60,389 bases of DNA from JAAZIN01 sp964464625 (lineage in GTDB: Bacteria; Bacillota; Dethiobacteria; DTU022), in assembly GCA_964464625.1 (NCBI GenBank), contig CAYXKD010000008.1, forward strand, positions 1 to 60,389. The letters are read 5' to 3'. The translations under genes and the position numbers were made by a program. The notes below the pieces were generated by a model. The model saw nothing but the letters and a program-made list of their open reading frames with translations. It was not told the DNA's origin and did not search any database. Shown here in pieces: positions 60,280-60,389 of the stretch. The first letter of the stretch is position 1; each line of letters starts with the position of its first letter.

Positions 60280-60389
60280 ACAGTATTTTCTGCTTCTTTT
60301 ACTGGCGCATATTATCGGCGACTTTTATCTGCAAACAGATTTTATCGCTGAAAAAAAGAGAAAAAAGTTTAGATGGACCATCATTCATT
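60272..60389 (+). CDS. DUF3307 family membrane protein (partial, cut by window end)
   Basis: Translation starts at the ATG at 60272 (AAGGAG upstream) and runs off the window. The first 39 residues, including LLLLLAHIIGDFYLQTDFIA followed by EKKRKK, match the start of DUF3307: a membrane helix with H..GDF.LQTD. It is coupled to satD by overlap. Function unknown. Confidence 0.75.
   Translation, partial: MFKQYFLLLLLAHIIGDFYLQTDFIAEKKRKKFRWTIIH

Overview
The window looks like a chromosome segment of a motile, spore-former-type low/mid-GC Firmicute, most likely a clostridial-class anaerobe. The evidence is strong AGGAGG-type ribosome binding sites with frequent GTG/TTG starts, a tryptophan T-box, a FliY-type switch protein, a CsrA/FliW pair, the small flagellar operon protein between flgD and flgE, and no gene for the outer-membrane L/P rings (flgH, flgI) although nearly every other flagellar part is present, which points to a single-membrane cell. 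I cannot name the genus from sequence alone. Left part (1-14.3 kb) is a mixed accessory and metabolic region. It holds the tail of a macro-domain gene, a two-domain class II aldolase-like protein, meso-diaminopimelate dehydrogenase, an isoprenylcysteine-methyltransferase-like membrane protein, an orphan zinc MetE/UroD-fold protein, a REP-associated transposase between inverted REP copies, a three-gene tryptophan-type ABC importer behind a Trp T-box, an erythromycin-esterase-family protein, a metallophosphoesterase and an ABC-2 exporter. Central part (14.5-56.9 kb) is one continuous flagellar and chemotaxis superregion on the plus strand. Block 1: comFB-like, fapA, then a sigma-28 promoter and flgM-flgN-flgK-flgL-fliW-csrA, then a second sigma-28 promoter and flaG-fliD-fliS-fliT-like. 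Block 2 starts after a 430-bp leader carrying a sigma-A promoter with palindromic operator-like sequences and a cyclic-di-GMP-I riboswitch with a terminator: flgB-flgC-fliE-fliF-fliG-fliH-fliI-fliJ-fliK-flgD-(TIGR02530)-flgE-motA-motB-fliL-fliN-like-fliO-fliP-fliQ-fliR-flhB-flhA-flhF-flhG-sigma28-swrB-like-flgF-like-(third sigma-28 promoter)-flgG-like-fliM-fliN-fliY-cheA-cheY-cheC-cheD-cheB-cheR-mcp-cheW. High cyclic-di-GMP is predicted to stop transcription before flgB; the ComFB-like protein at the front of block 1 may be a second cyclic-di-GMP input. The flagellin gene itself is not in the window. Right part (57.0-60.4 kb) begins with a 5' fragment of a group IIC intron placed exactly behind the cheW terminator. 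Then come a MATE transporter with a divergent MerR-type regulator and its 19-bp-spacer promoter, a long hairpin, and a SatD/DUF3307 pair cut by the window edge. No tRNA, rRNA or CRISPR array was seen.
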